64,000 bases of DNA, taken from positions 6,758,001 to 6,822,000 of the forward strand of contig JAHQIY010000004.1 of assembly GCA_019054805.1 (NCBI GenBank). Direction: 5' to 3'. This document shows, piece by piece, positions 23,801 to 34,393 of the stretch. Below the pieces are notes generated by a model. It was not told the DNA's origin. It ran no database searches and worked only from the letters and a program-made list of their open reading frames with translations. The translations under genes and the position numbers were made by a program. The first letter of the stretch is position 1. Every line of letters begins with the position of its first letter. This DNA is from Brachionus manjavacas (taxonomy: Eukaryota > Rotifera > Eurotatoria > Ploima > Brachionidae).

Positions 23801-24861
23801 TTCAGCTCTCTTTTTCTTCATAAAATGATGTTTAAAGGCGAAAATTTCAGGTCTAAATTTATTTTTTCTTAAATTGAATTTCTAAAAAGAAATAGTTTTT
23901 ATTCAGACGATGATTCCCTGACAAACATTAAACTTCCGACTAAGAAGTTGTCAAAAGCTAAGGCCTAAAAGAATCATTTAATATTTTAGACCAAAATAAA
24001 TTAAATAGATCCTGTGATAGATTACGATCTAGGTTTTTTCAGAGGTGAAATTGATTTATTTACACGATACGAGCAATTTGAAAACGATTATATAATTTTA
24101 AGCTAAAACTAAAATAAATTTGCTTACCATTTGAGGATATAAAAAAATTGCTTGAGTAATCCCAACTAAAAACCATCTTAGACTTATCACTACCATTTAT
24201 GGTTATCTTTTAATTCAACAAGAAAACAAAGAACAAAAGCAACTAAATTGCAATAATATTCAATTTATTTTTATTAAGAAAAATATTTCAATTTTTAATT
24301 ATATATCAATCATAATATATTTATAATTACGCATAAATACATAGAGCGCGCGCACACACACTCACTAACTCACTTTCTCAAACTCGTTCAAAAATTAGAA
24401 GACTTAAGTTTAAAAATTTTAAACGATAAAATAATTGCCATATATTACTATACTACTTGAGTTTTCAAATTCAATTTTAGAAATAAAAATAAAACCAATA
24501 AGCAAGAATTGGTATAAGCAATTAAATAATGCCTGGTAAATTTGGAATCATTTTCAGTGGACTTTTTTCAATTTACAACCAACGACTCGCTCATTTAAAA
24601 ATGAGTCATAATTTTTTGGTTTTAGAAAAAAAAAGTTTAATAGCCTTTGGATGAATTTAAACAACGAGCTAACCAAAAAACTAAACATCACCGAAAAAAC
24701 CGGATTAGGTAATTTAAAAATAATTAAATCTGTAATTAAACCATTAAATATTAAAGCGTCTTGATTTGACTCTTTGACTCAATTTTAAATTAAACTTTGA
24801 TAATAATGATTATTAAAAAAAATAAAATAATATTTTTGCATTAATCTTAGAATCATCTGCA
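20831..24861. other. Long gene-poor AT-rich region
   Basis: Four kilobases without a supportable gene. It holds a GC-richer, tRNA-like patch at 21190-21275 and an AC-rich microsatellite near 24344-24375 (gcgcgcgcacacacactcac). The Slingshot promoter and 5' UTR should be at its left end. A 92-codon minus-strand frame at 21319-21597 lacks coding character. Confidence 0.5.
21190..21275 (+). other. Possible tRNA-like or SINE relic
   Basis: A GC-richer island contains TGCCTAAGTGT (21202-21212, close to an A box) and AGTTCGATTGT (21236-21246, close to a B box) with tRNA-like spacing. The ends do not pair into an acceptor stem, so it is not an intact tRNA gene. Confidence 0.25.
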
Positions 24862-25146
24862 CTAAAAGGCCCGTATAGCCGAATGGTTTGCGTGTTAGTC
24901 ATGCAAGCAGAGGATCGAGGGTTCAAAACCCGCTGAGGGTGAAAAAATCTTCAAAATATCTTTGCAATACGGGGCGAATGTTTAAACAATATATCATAAA
25001 TATAGGGGGGCTAGTTTCGACTGGGTAATAATTGGGGTGTAGATGATCAACTCGATGCAGTAGCCTCTATGTCAAATCGGAGCCATTGCTCAAAAAGGTA
25101 CTTCAAAAAGAGATGAGCGCCTCCCCACTATCCGTTTGGATAGAAA
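24862..25146 (+). mobile_element. tRNA-derived SINE, copy 3 (most complete)
   Basis: The head starts GGCCCGTATAGCCGAATGG near 24868. The A box TAGCCGAATGG is at 24876-24886 and the B box GGTTCAAAACC at 24920-24930, with a B-arm stem CGGGTT/AACCCG-like pairing. The 3' acceptor half does not pair with the 5' half, so it is not a functional tRNA. The body runs to about 25146 and matches copies at 5.7, 13.3 and 29.6 kb. RNA polymerase III transcription is expected from the two boxes; mobilisation would depend on a LINE. Confidence 0.87.
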
Positions 25147-26808
25147 AGGGACATTTATCATTTGCATTAGCCGCACACAAAGTTTTAAAAAAAATTTATT
25201 TGACTCTTCAAGTGGCTCACTGATGAAGTCTTGATTTTAGTTATTGACCAAATGGTATGTATGGAATATTATATAATTATTCATTAGGTGCTTGGTCATT
25301 TAATCTGCACCACTTCTTGTATTGTCTGTTCCTTTTTTTTGTTTATCTTGTAATGCTAGATTAAATTCCCCAAATTTTTTCTCTCTTTTAAATTTCTTTG
25401 CTTAAATTGTTTTAAAATGCAATGTCTATGACCCATACGGGTACAAAGCTTCAGGCAAAATTCAGAGATGAGGCCTGGCTAATGCTGTACTTAATTAATT
25501 TAAGCTCAAAATTTATTTTTGTTTTAAAAACTTTCTACAAGAACATGACTATCTTGTTCACCATTAAGGCTATGTGTACATTCTATTTATTACATTCTGC
25601 CAAACAATTAAACTCAAAAATCTTTCTTGCAAAAAAGTACTCACTTTTAGTCTTTGTTTAAAATTTTGCTTGTTCTTGCTCAAATGTATAACCTTTGAAG
25701 CTTTTCATTTAGTCCAATATATTGTCAGAGTCCTGTTCGAAGTGCCTCATTTAATGTACCTTGTAATTGAGAGGAGATTTTTAAACTTATCTTATATGAT
25801 ATGTACCGAGAACCGAGTATTAATCTTAACAAAAATTTTAAATTTTTATAAAGAAAAATTTTCCATTTAAAGAAACAAATTTATGGTTCACTCCTAAGAG
25901 TTGGCTATTTTATAAAATAATAAAATGTTCATCTTTTATTACATTATTTGAAATGAACATTTTAAAATTTGTTTGTTTAACTAAACTATTAATATTTACG
26001 AAGAAAATGTAACAAGCACACTTTACCTAAAGTACTTAAGTAAATATTCTTCAGTTGCTTTTTAAATGCTAAAAACAATTAACTAAGATTAAAATCAATT
26101 TAAATACGAGTATTTAGAAATAATTAAAATGATCAAACCAAGTTTGATTATTTTATATAGTATTTACTTCAGGAAAATTCTATCTAATCAGTTATTAAAT
26201 ATCGTTTCGGCGGGTTTTAATACCCATAAGTAAATTGAGATTTGAAATTAAAAACTAAATATAAAGAGGACATAAGAGAAGTCTTTTAAAAGATTAATTA
26301 GATTTCTCACGTCTTGCTAAACCTAGAATTAACACAAACAGAAATTTTTCTTTTGTTAAATTAGTTCACGAATTGTATTGATAAAACATACTAAGAATAC
26401 TTAGAATTTAATTTTATGCTTCGGCTAAAAATAAAATTAAAAAATCAATAAAATGTTTTAAATTTATTTTCTTTTGAAATTGGCCTTAATTTTGGTGACA
26501 ATAATGATCAATTTTTAGGATATTTTTTCTAACTTTTTTTTCCAAGAAGCATTTTTTCTTTTTATTCAAATTATCTGTTCAAACTTGATTACAAAGCTTA
26601 AAGTTTAACAATGAAAAAATGAGTAATTCAAATTAAATTAAAAAATTTTGCTTTTAGTTTTGGTATATTAAGGGATTAAAATATAATTTTCGAAACAAAA
26701 AATTCTTTATCTAATCTTTTATTTACAAAATTTAGAATTATTTTAAAGAGAAAATTAAATTTATTAGAAATTAATTAAAATTTAATTAAAGAAAATGCCG
26801 ACTCATCA
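25147..26808. other. Gene-poor stretch before METTL6
   Basis: Overlapping 79- and 98-codon frames at 25422-25870 have no homology I recognise and lack splice or start context, so they are not called. The METTL6 promoter must lie in the right part. Confidence 0.45.
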
Positions 26809-27724
26809 ATGCTTGAATCTGATGTTCCATTTCAGAATAAAGGTTACATTCCTCGAGAATTAACCGCAGAAGAGCGAAAAAAGCTCGAAAACGATAATGA
26901 GCTAGTGAGTGAATTCAAGCGAAGAAAATTCGAACAAGAGGCTAAAAAAAATTGGGATTTATTCTATCGCCGAAATAAGACTAATTTTTTTAAAGATAGA
27001 TACTGGACATTCAGAGAATTTGATGAGTTAAACGAAGATTATAGTTTGATAGGTGAATCGCCAATAAAAAAACTACTCGAAATTGGCTGTGGTGTTGGAA
27101 ATTTTATGTATCCACTTTTGAATCATAACAAAAGTATTTTTGTCTATGCGTGTGATTTTAGTATCGATGCAATCAATTTGTTAAAATCAAATCCAGAATA
27201 TGACATAAATCGATGCCATGGATTTGTATGTGATATTACCATGGAAAATAGCTTGAGAGAATGCTTGCCCCAAAATGTAGAAATTGACGCAGTGACTCTA
27301 ATTTTTGTTCTTTCAGCGATTCATCCTGATAAAATGAAAAAAGCAATTGAGAATATAGCTCAAGTCAGATTTTTAAATCAAAATTTTATTTAGAATTTAT
27401 TTTAATTTAACATTGTAGGTTCTTAGACCAGGGGGAATAGTGTTTGTTAGAGACTATGGAATGTATGACCATTCGATGATTCGTTTTGACAAGGGGCATA
27501 AATTGGACGAAAAATTCTATGTTCGCCAAGATGGTACCAGAACATTTTTCTTCTCGTTAGAAGAAATTGAAAGTTTATTCGCAGACTCGGGTCCAAATGG
27601 AAACCTTTTCCATAAATCATCAAATGAGTACGTCTTCCGGGAAACAGTAAATGTAAAGGAGAATCTTAGAGTGCCTCGGGTATTCATTCAGTCAAAATTT
27701 GTTCGTTCTAAAATTCCTGTTTAA
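26809..27724 (+). CDS. METTL6: METTL6-like tRNA m3C methyltransferase
   Basis: Two exons: 26809-27363 and 27419-27724, with a 55-nt phase-0 intron, giving 286 aa. Diagnostic blocks: KKNWDLFYRRNKTNFFKDRYW near residues 47-66, the SAM-binding motif LLEIGCGVGNF at 89-99, ACDFS near 114, LIFVLSAIHPDKM, and, after the splice, VLRPGG, FVRDYGMYDHSMIRF, FYVRQDGTR and EYVFRETVN. The last two are specific to the METTL2/6/8 group. The short N-terminus without a mitochondrial presequence and the overall spacing favour METTL6, which makes 3-methylcytidine at position 32 of serine tRNAs in the cytosol. An out-of-frame ATG 14 nt upstream (26795) opens a short overlapping uORF. METTL2/8 is the alternative assignment. 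Confidence 0.92.
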
Positions 27725-28062
27725 TAGAGCATTTTTCTTTTTTGAATAAAACTATTTTGAATGAATAATTTTTCTCAAAATTATTTCTTTTTGTTTTAGC
27801 AATCGATAAAATCTTAATGTTGTTGTTAAGCAATTTAATAATGATGGAGTTTGCCAAATGATTCAAAAAAACAAGAAAAAAATTTATGAATTTTTATTTT
27901 TTTTCATTTATCTTTTAAATTCAAGGTAAGAATAATTAAATCGATTTGACGGTTTAAGTTAAGTCTTTATTTTCCAAATCTTCTGAATTAATTAATGTAC
28001 TTTTTTTTGTTAATTAAAATTTAAATGCAATCATTGCTTTAATAGAATTAGGAAAGATTTCA
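27725..28062. other. AT-rich intergenic stretch
   Basis: METTL6 3' flank. Nothing else is recognised up to the duplicated TMEM68 upstream sequence that begins near 28063. Confidence 0.5.
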
Positions 28063-28325
28063 TAATCATTTATTATAAAAAAAATGATAAAATAATATTT
28101 TTTTTAAACAAAAATTAGAAAAAATAAACCAAAACCGAAAAATTTTGTTTAACTGTTTTTTTTTAAATAAAATCACGAAAAATAAGATTTTAGTGCCTGT
28201 AATCGCGTCAATGTCTTGGTTAATAAATCGTGAGTTTCATTGCCAACTTGGATATTTTATATATAGAATGGTTTCTAAATATAATATACCCGTTTTTGTG
28301 TTTTAAAATCGCATTTTTCATTCAA
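28063..28325 (+). pseudogene. Broken copy of the TMEM68-like orphan first exon
   Basis: Both the upstream flank (from ttcataatcatttattata) and the exon start (ATG at 28211, MSWLIN) match 29921-30180. Relative to the copy at 30055, about 26 nt are missing after codon 6, which shifts the frame. Homology then resumes (FIANLDILYIEWFLN) out of frame and fades near 28325. It is therefore a tandem duplicate that has lost coding capacity. Confidence 0.72.
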
Positions 28326-29550
28326 GAAAAGTTAATGAACACCAGCAAATCTAATCACCACTAGACAAGTGGATAAAAGCTAACAAATCTAATTTATCGA
28401 ATTACTCTGAAGATTACTATGAATTTTTACAAGATGACGATGGACCCATAATTATTTTTAAAAGATTTGGTTATGAAGTTGATAGATTAAGCTTATCTGA
28501 TTTATGTCAGGGTCTAAAATCAATTATTTGATATCTGAAATCAATTCCAAGATCATTGATAAATTCGATATAACCTCAAAAAATAAATTACTTCACTATC
28601 CGATTGGGACTCTGGACAATAGTAGATGACTTTTTGTACTCCAAGCAAAATGAAAACGACTAAGATCGTGGTGTTTTTGTATTATATTCCGAAAATTAGG
28701 GAAACTATGGAATCCGAAATTTTGAAAGCTGAGATTAAATAATTCGATTTTTTGTAACAATAACAACTTTTAAATGTTAAGGGTTCTAACCTGAATAACT
28801 TTGAAAAATTTCACCTAAAAATAAATCCAATTCTCGATAAAATTTTTAAAATGAGTGAAATTCTTGATACCTGGATGTTTGATATCGTTGGTTTTAGTTA
28901 ATCTGAATTGGTTCTTTGTCACGAATTATTATTCGGAAATTAGATTGACTACCAAGAGATTGGAAATTAACTAATTAGTTTTTTCTAAATCATTTATACT
29001 TTTAATTTAGACTGAGGTAAGGTTTTTTAAAAATATTTGTTTGAAACAAATAAATACTCATTAAAAAGAAAATTTATAATTCTAATTAAATTCTATTTGA
29101 TTTTTATATGAAGATTTTTAGAATTAAATTATAAAATGTGTAAAATAGCTGTAATTTATTGAAAAAGATTTGATTTCGGAGTACAATTGAAATCTAAATT
29201 GTTTAAAAAATAATATTATTGTTTTTTTAATTTTGGTATTTTTAGGGAGACATTCAATATTTGAAAAAAAGCATCATTTAAAATAACTTTCTATTAAAAA
29301 ATAAATAGAAAAAATCTTTAAAGTTTATCTCTGATTACGAAGCGTTGTTATACTCGAATGATTTTTTCTTTAAATTCAGTTTTAAAATTAGTCATAAGAG
29401 AATGTTGAAGAAATTATGTAACGATTTTCTACCAATATTAAATCATTTGTAAATTTTTCATTTAGTTGTTGCATTTTTAATCATCATCAAAAATACCAAA
29501 ATTTAAACCTTGACGAGTAAAACAAAAATGTATGCTAAAACGTGTCTCTT
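28326..29550. other. Intergenic stretch with a possible gene relic
   Basis: At about 28380-28530 the + strand reads NYSEDYYEFLQDDDGPII and then FKRFGYEVDRLSLSDLCQG before a stop. Base use looks coding-like, and in-frame stops interrupt it further on. I do not recognise the family. The rest is AT-rich. Confidence 0.3.
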
Positions 29551-29645
29551 TTCTATCCTAGCGAATAATAGGGAGAAGCTCATCTCTTTTTCTAGTACCT
29601 TTTTAGCAAAGGCTCCGATCTGACATAGAGGTCACTGCATCGGGT
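29551..29645 (-). repeat. SINE 3' fragment, copy 4
   Basis: The end of the SINE body in minus orientation (ctagcgaataatagggagaa, then gcaaaggctccgatctgacatagagg). It matches 5735-5815 and 13258-13335 but with more substitutions. The tRNA-like head is absent. Confidence 0.7.
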
Positions 29646-30054
29646 AAAACAGCTAACATTTTGTAAATTTTCTTTTGTTTTAATTACTCAAAGTTTAAAT
29701 CCTGGCTGAAATTCTTAGGTAATTGAGTAAGTAAGCAACATAATTATTTTAGCTTTTGATTTTACTTGTGTCTAATATTTTCAAGATATGATGTAATAAA
29801 TTTTAAATAGCAATTAGTCAAGTAATTCCTGGCTAAAAGTTTCTGGCAAAATTAATTTAATGAAAATAATGTAATTATTATTTTATTAGAATTAATAACG
29901 ATTTCGTAATACATAAAAAAATTCATAATCATTTATTATAATAAATAAACAATAACCGAAACATTTTTTAAAACCGTATTTATTTTAAAAATAAAATCAC
30001 GAAAAATTTAATATTATTGCCTTTACTCGAGTACAAAAGATTAGCAGCGCACAA

Positions 30055-30270
30055 ATGTCTTGGTTTATTAAGCAAATTTTTGAGACAATAACTCAAATCG
30101 CGAGTTTCATTGCCAACTTGGATATTTTATATATAGAATGGTTTCTAAATATTATATATCCGTTTTTGTTTTTTATACTCGCATTATTTATTTTGCCACT
30201 AGTGATAGTAGCACTCACGTTCGGCGCGTCATTGTATATTTTTATAAACAAACACAAGCAAAATTTACTG
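30055..30270 (+). CDS. Orphan TMEM68-like first exon (possible alternative first exon)
   Basis: ATG at 30055, 72 codons, then a donor (CTG|GTAAAAGA) in phase 0. The encoded stretch LYIEWFLNIIYPFLFF, then LALFILPLVIVALTF and ASLYIFINKHKQ, parallels the membrane part of the complete paralogues (FYIEWILSFFKPLLYT, then LFLLPSLVVFLLY and SFFLYISKHWNK). No matching exon 2 lies within the next 1.1 kb; the next one in the same phase is exon 2 of the downstream gene at 31900. It could be an alternative first exon of that gene or a relic. It lacks the roughly 65-residue N-terminal region of the complete copies. Confidence 0.5.
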
Positions 30271-31421
30271 GTAAAAGAATTTTATCAAATGCGCTTTTGT
30301 TTTTGCTCAATTAAATCACTTTTAATATTATGCACCTTTTTTACTAACCACTTTTTAATTTTTCAATAGTTTTGCTGATGATTCACTAAAATTGCAGGAA
30401 ATAAAGCTCCAATGATTTATCATTATATTTAAAAGTTTATTATATTTTAATTAAGTTTTATTTCCGACAAAAAATTCTTTTTACACAAAAGTCATCAATC
30501 TATCTAAAAAATCTAAAATTTAAAATTCCCATCTTTTAACTGTCTAGAAACGAGAGCATGTCTGTCAGACATTAATGAGATTTCCATGGCAAAAAACTTA
30601 GAGCAAGTTTGAATTGCATGATATAAAATTTAGTTTTTCAAAAAACCGATAATTAAAAATTGTGAATGCAGTGTCTAAATATTTTCTTATTAAGAATTTA
30701 AAGTTTCAATTAATTTTAACAATTCAGAATTTAAATAATTTGACAATGAAAATTTACGCTTTCTTATTATTATAATGATAATAATAATTATTTTAAAATT
30801 TTATTTTAGCTTATAATCAAAATTATGGATTCCGTATTAAAAAAATAATTTTAGCATTAATTATCAACCGGCAGGAACTCATTTCTTTTCGGGCAAATAT
30901 GAATTTTTTTCTATAATATCAGTTTATTCCAAGTTTCTAAAAAGATCCATTAGTACCCGAATCTCTAATGGAAACAAAAATAATTACAGATTTAGGATTC
31001 TAATTGTATTAAATTTTTTCATTATTTTTTAGTTAGCTTCAGCTAAAAATTAGAACTTTTTTATTTCTCACTCAGTGGCGGTGTCAATTTCAACACTATT
31101 ACCAAATTAAAATTATTTTTTATTCTTGAACCAATTTTTTAGTCAGATGTCCTTGTGATCGCTTTGAAGCTATAATTATCACTTAAGAATCGTGGCTTTT
31201 TAGTTGAATTTAATGGCAAAAATTTTGATTCCTAAAATTAGATTCGAGTGAGTTTTTTTCTTGAAAAAATTATTTTGACAAGAATAAAATTGAAGCTTAA
31301 GCTTGCGCTTAAAATAGTTCTTAGCTACTCGGAATTTTTTATTTAAATTCCTTTAATTAAATGTTGTATTTTAGAATTTTTTAGACTTTTGCTGATTACT
31401 ATCCTTCTTTTGAATGTAATG

Positions 31422-32924
31422 ATGCCAAAAAACGACTTAAATAAATTTCCATTTTGCGACTGGATTGCGCAATATTTTTTACCAAATTTACATAGCAATT
31501 TGAACGCAAATGGTTACAATGATATGTTTGAATTTTTAAATGAATTTGACCATAGTGCAAAAAATATGAGCTCTTTTTTAGCAGAACATTGTCATTTAAA
31601 GTTGAATACCTCTATTTTCGATGATCTGGCTACAGATTTGAGATCTAATCTAAATTTTTGCTTTAAAGTCGAGTCAAATTTTTTTTATATTGAATGGATT
31701 TTAAGTTTTTTCAAGCCATTGCTATATACTTTGTTAACACTTTTTCTTTTACCTTCATTAGTTGTTTTTTTGTTGTATGCTTCTTCTTTTTTTTTGTATA
31801 TTAGCAAGCACTGGAATAAGCTTAAAGTGAGTCACCTTAATGCTTGTATTAATTTAAAACCAATTAAAAAGAAACAACTTAAAATGATTTCATTTTTAGA
31901 ACGATTACAATTCTCATGATATATGGCAAGCTTCTTTTAAAAGTATATCAGTTTTTTGGGAAACTACTGGTGCAATTTGGCATGGTCATGAAATAGTTGG
32001 CCTCGAAAATATTCCAGATAAAGGCCCTGGTCTTCTTGTTTATTATCATGCTGCTATGCCAATTGATTATTATTATGTTCATTCTAAAATTCTATTGTAT
32101 AAGAACAGAAGAATGAAAGTGATAGCGGACCGATTTTTATTCAAAGTACCAGGTAAGCTTCAATGTAATGGATTGAAAATTAAAAGTTTATAATTATTTA
32201 GATTTATTTGTTTAATTATAAATTAGTAGTTTGATTAGTTATTATTTTCTATTAATTAAGGGCTAGCTTCTTTATTAGAAGCCTTTGAAGTTACTCCTGG
32301 GTCATTGGAAACATGTGTGAACCTTTTAAAAGATGGCAGCATTTTAAGCATTTCTCCAGGCGGCGTAAGAGAGGCGCTTTTTAGTGATCATAATTATGAT
32401 ATCATTTGGGGATCAAGATGTGGTTTTGCAAAAGTTGCTCATGAAGCCAAAGCGGTAATCCGTTTAGAAAAATATTTTTTTAAATTTATATTTCTGGTAA
32501 AAGCCAATCATTCCAATGTTTACCCAAAATTCAAGAGAGGCTCTGAGATCATTACCTTTTTTTAGAAGTAATAAATATTCTAAACTTAAAAATTAAAAAT
32601 TAATATTTTATTTAAAGAATTTTTTCGATTTTTGTATGAAAAAACTCGTCTCCCGCTTGTACCCATTTATGGAATTTTTCCAGTAAAATTGCGAACTTAC
32701 ATAGGTGAACCAATTCCATACGATGAGTCTCGAACCCCTGAAGAATTGAAACAATTGGTATTATTGATTTAATTTAGAAAAAAATTGAAAAAAAAATTAA
32801 TACAATTCTTATTTAGACAAAAGAAAGAATTGAAGATTTGATTAAAAAACATCAACGATTACCAGGAAGCATTTTTCAAGCTATTTTAGACCGATTCAGG
32901 AGTAAATATGACAAAAAAGAATAA
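31422..32924 (+). CDS. TMEM68: TMEM68-like membrane acyltransferase, copy A
   Basis: Six exons: 31422-31826, 31900-32152, 32261-32454, 32504-32567, 32618-32757 and 32817-32924, giving 387 aa. Exon 1 ends with a hydrophobic hairpin (FYIEWILSFFKP to SSFFLYISKHW). Later blocks are characteristic of TMEM68: WHGHEIVGLENIPDKGPGLL, YYHAAMPIDYYY (acyltransferase His..Asp box), DRFLFKVPG, SISPGGVREAL, PIIPMFTQN, PVKLRTYIGEPIPYD and KKHQRLPGSI. TMEM68 proteins are ER acyltransferases related to DGAT2/PlsC that affect triacylglycerol formation. The second of two adjacent ATGs is taken as start because the fragment at 33391 keeps only that one. The catalytic His and Asp are intact. It has the same exon lengths as copy B from exon 2 onward. 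Confidence 0.92.
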
Positions 32925-33100
32925 CATGTCACTTTATTATTAGCATTTATTTTTAATTTTTTTAAAATAAATCTATTATAATTTTTATTTAATTTTAAAT
33001 CCCAAATTAAACTTGAAATTGGTGTTTTATTTTATTTAGAAATTATAATCTTTGACGAAAATAAAAACTAAAGCAATCATCAATTTAAAATTAAATTCTC

Positions 33101-33172
33101 CTATTCTCCTCCTAACTCGACTTGATTGTCTTCTAGATCAACTCTTTCGAGGTTCTTTCGATTGACGAAATC
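33101..33172 (-). other. Possible orphan terminal exon
   Basis: On the minus strand, an acceptor-like CCAATTGATTTAG is followed by an open frame reading FCDFVNRKNLERVDLEDNQV and a stop (TAG). Base composition is well above the flanks. It resembles one leucine-rich-repeat turn (L..VDL..N.V) but no partner exon was found upstream. It may be an exon relic. Confidence 0.3.
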
Positions 33173-33390
33173 GCAGAATCCTAAATCAATTGGAAAAGAG
33201 AAAAAAAACTTACTTGAATAATAATTATTGAAATTAAAAGAAAGTAAAAATATTAACATTTTAAATTAAAATTGTCAGATATGGTTCTTCTTTTGTCTAA
33301 ATTTTTTTTTGTATTTTTTTTTTTTTAAATCACCTAAAGGGGGTTATGTCAAAAACATACATGCGAAAAAACAACACCGGGTGTAACCTT

Positions 33391-33444
33391 GTTTTGAATG
33401 TAATAATGCCAAAAAACGACTTGAATAAATTCCCATTTTGCGAC
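33391..33444 (+). pseudogene. TMEM68 first-exon fragment
   Basis: A 54-bp block, ttttgaatgtaat.atgcc through ccattttgcgact, matches 31409-31462 with three differences. It spans the start codon and first codons (MPKNDLNKFPFCD) and then ends abruptly. It supports MPKNDL as the true start of copy A. Confidence 0.72.
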
Positions 33445-34174
33445 TCAGAGCCAATTATAAAAGTTAAAATAATCAATAAATTATAGGTTAAACTTTTATT
33501 TGTAGTCAAAATATTTGGTCGATTCTTAAAAAATAAAAAATTTTCACAATAAAAATTTCATTAATTGATGTTATTTTGAAATATAAATTTTTTAAAATTT
33601 AAAAAAAATGTTTTTTTCTTTTTAATTCAAAAATTATATATTTTTTATTAATTTAAATATTATTTTATTCCAAAACTTCAAAAACAGTCACCCAATTTCC
33701 CCGATTTTTTTTAGTCACCTCTTTACCTCCGGCAGTTAATTGTGTGAGGTACAAAAGGGTTTAAGCGGTTAACCCGATTGCACCTAAAATTGTATATAAT
33801 TATTCCGAAATTTAACCCTAAATGAAGTTAGTAAGTTTTTATGATTCGATTTCAATCTATAACAATTAGTAAAAAGTTAAAAAGAAAAAAAACAAGAGTG
33901 AGTTTAAAAGAAGATTTAATAAAAGAGGAAAGTAACATATGCAAATAAACTTCTTTTGTTTTTTGAAAGGTGCTGGACGTCCAACATCAGTTGATTTTAG
34001 TCAAATCAAATGATTAATCAGAGTCTGTTTTGGAATGCTGTAAAAAAGTCAAAATAAATTCAAATAAACACTTTTTTTTTATAAGAGAAAATTTCAAGAG
34101 AGCGAGAGAGAGAAAATGTATTTTTAATAACACTCAAACAGAATTTTCTTTTATACATTAAGGAGGTATAGACA
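33445..34174. other. AT-rich intergenic stretch
   Basis: No gene recognised. A GA-rich run lies near 34096-34115. Confidence 0.45.
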
Positions 34175-34393
34175 ATGAAAATATTTAAAGTAAAAATCCT
34201 TTCTGTACTTTTTGTTCTTAATGGTAATAAAAAAACCTTGTATTAATCAATATTTTAAATATAATTTTTAAATATAAATTTTAAATATAAATTTTAAATA
34301 TAAATTTTAAATATAAATTTTAAATATAAATTTTAAATATAAATTTTAAATTTAACTAATATTTTTCTTACCTTCAGCATACCCGAATCCCTA
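34175..34393 (+). pseudogene. Candidate signal-peptide exon leading into a stop
   Basis: An ATG at 34175 opens MKIFKVKILSVLFVLN, a textbook signal peptide, and ends at a donor (AATG|GTAATA, 34223). A strong acceptor (ttcttaccttcag) lies at 34377. The joined frame reads only AYPNP before a stop at 34393, which falls at the edge of a GC-rich patch (34379-34424). It looks like a secreted-protein gene cut short by an insertion or deletion, but it could be chance. The 154-nt intron contains a 13-bp tandem repeat. Confidence 0.33.
34255..34354. repeat. 13-bp tandem repeat, TAAATATAAATTT
   Basis: About seven near-perfect copies of TAAATATAAATTT, inside the candidate intron of the short signal-peptide gene. 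Confidence 0.85.

Noticed and set aside
24868-24940. tRNA gene
   Set aside because: A and B boxes are present but the 3' half does not pair with the acceptor 5' half, and the unit continues into a repeated 200-bp body; it is a SINE.
25422-25870. Two overlapping small + ORFs
   Set aside because: Overlapping frames without family match, start context or splice sites; AT-rich chance frames.
34160-34175. Bacterial ribosome-binding site (aaggaggt before an ATG), hinting at contamination
   Set aside because: The following frame is only 16 codons before a GT donor, and the surroundings are typical of the rest of this genome.
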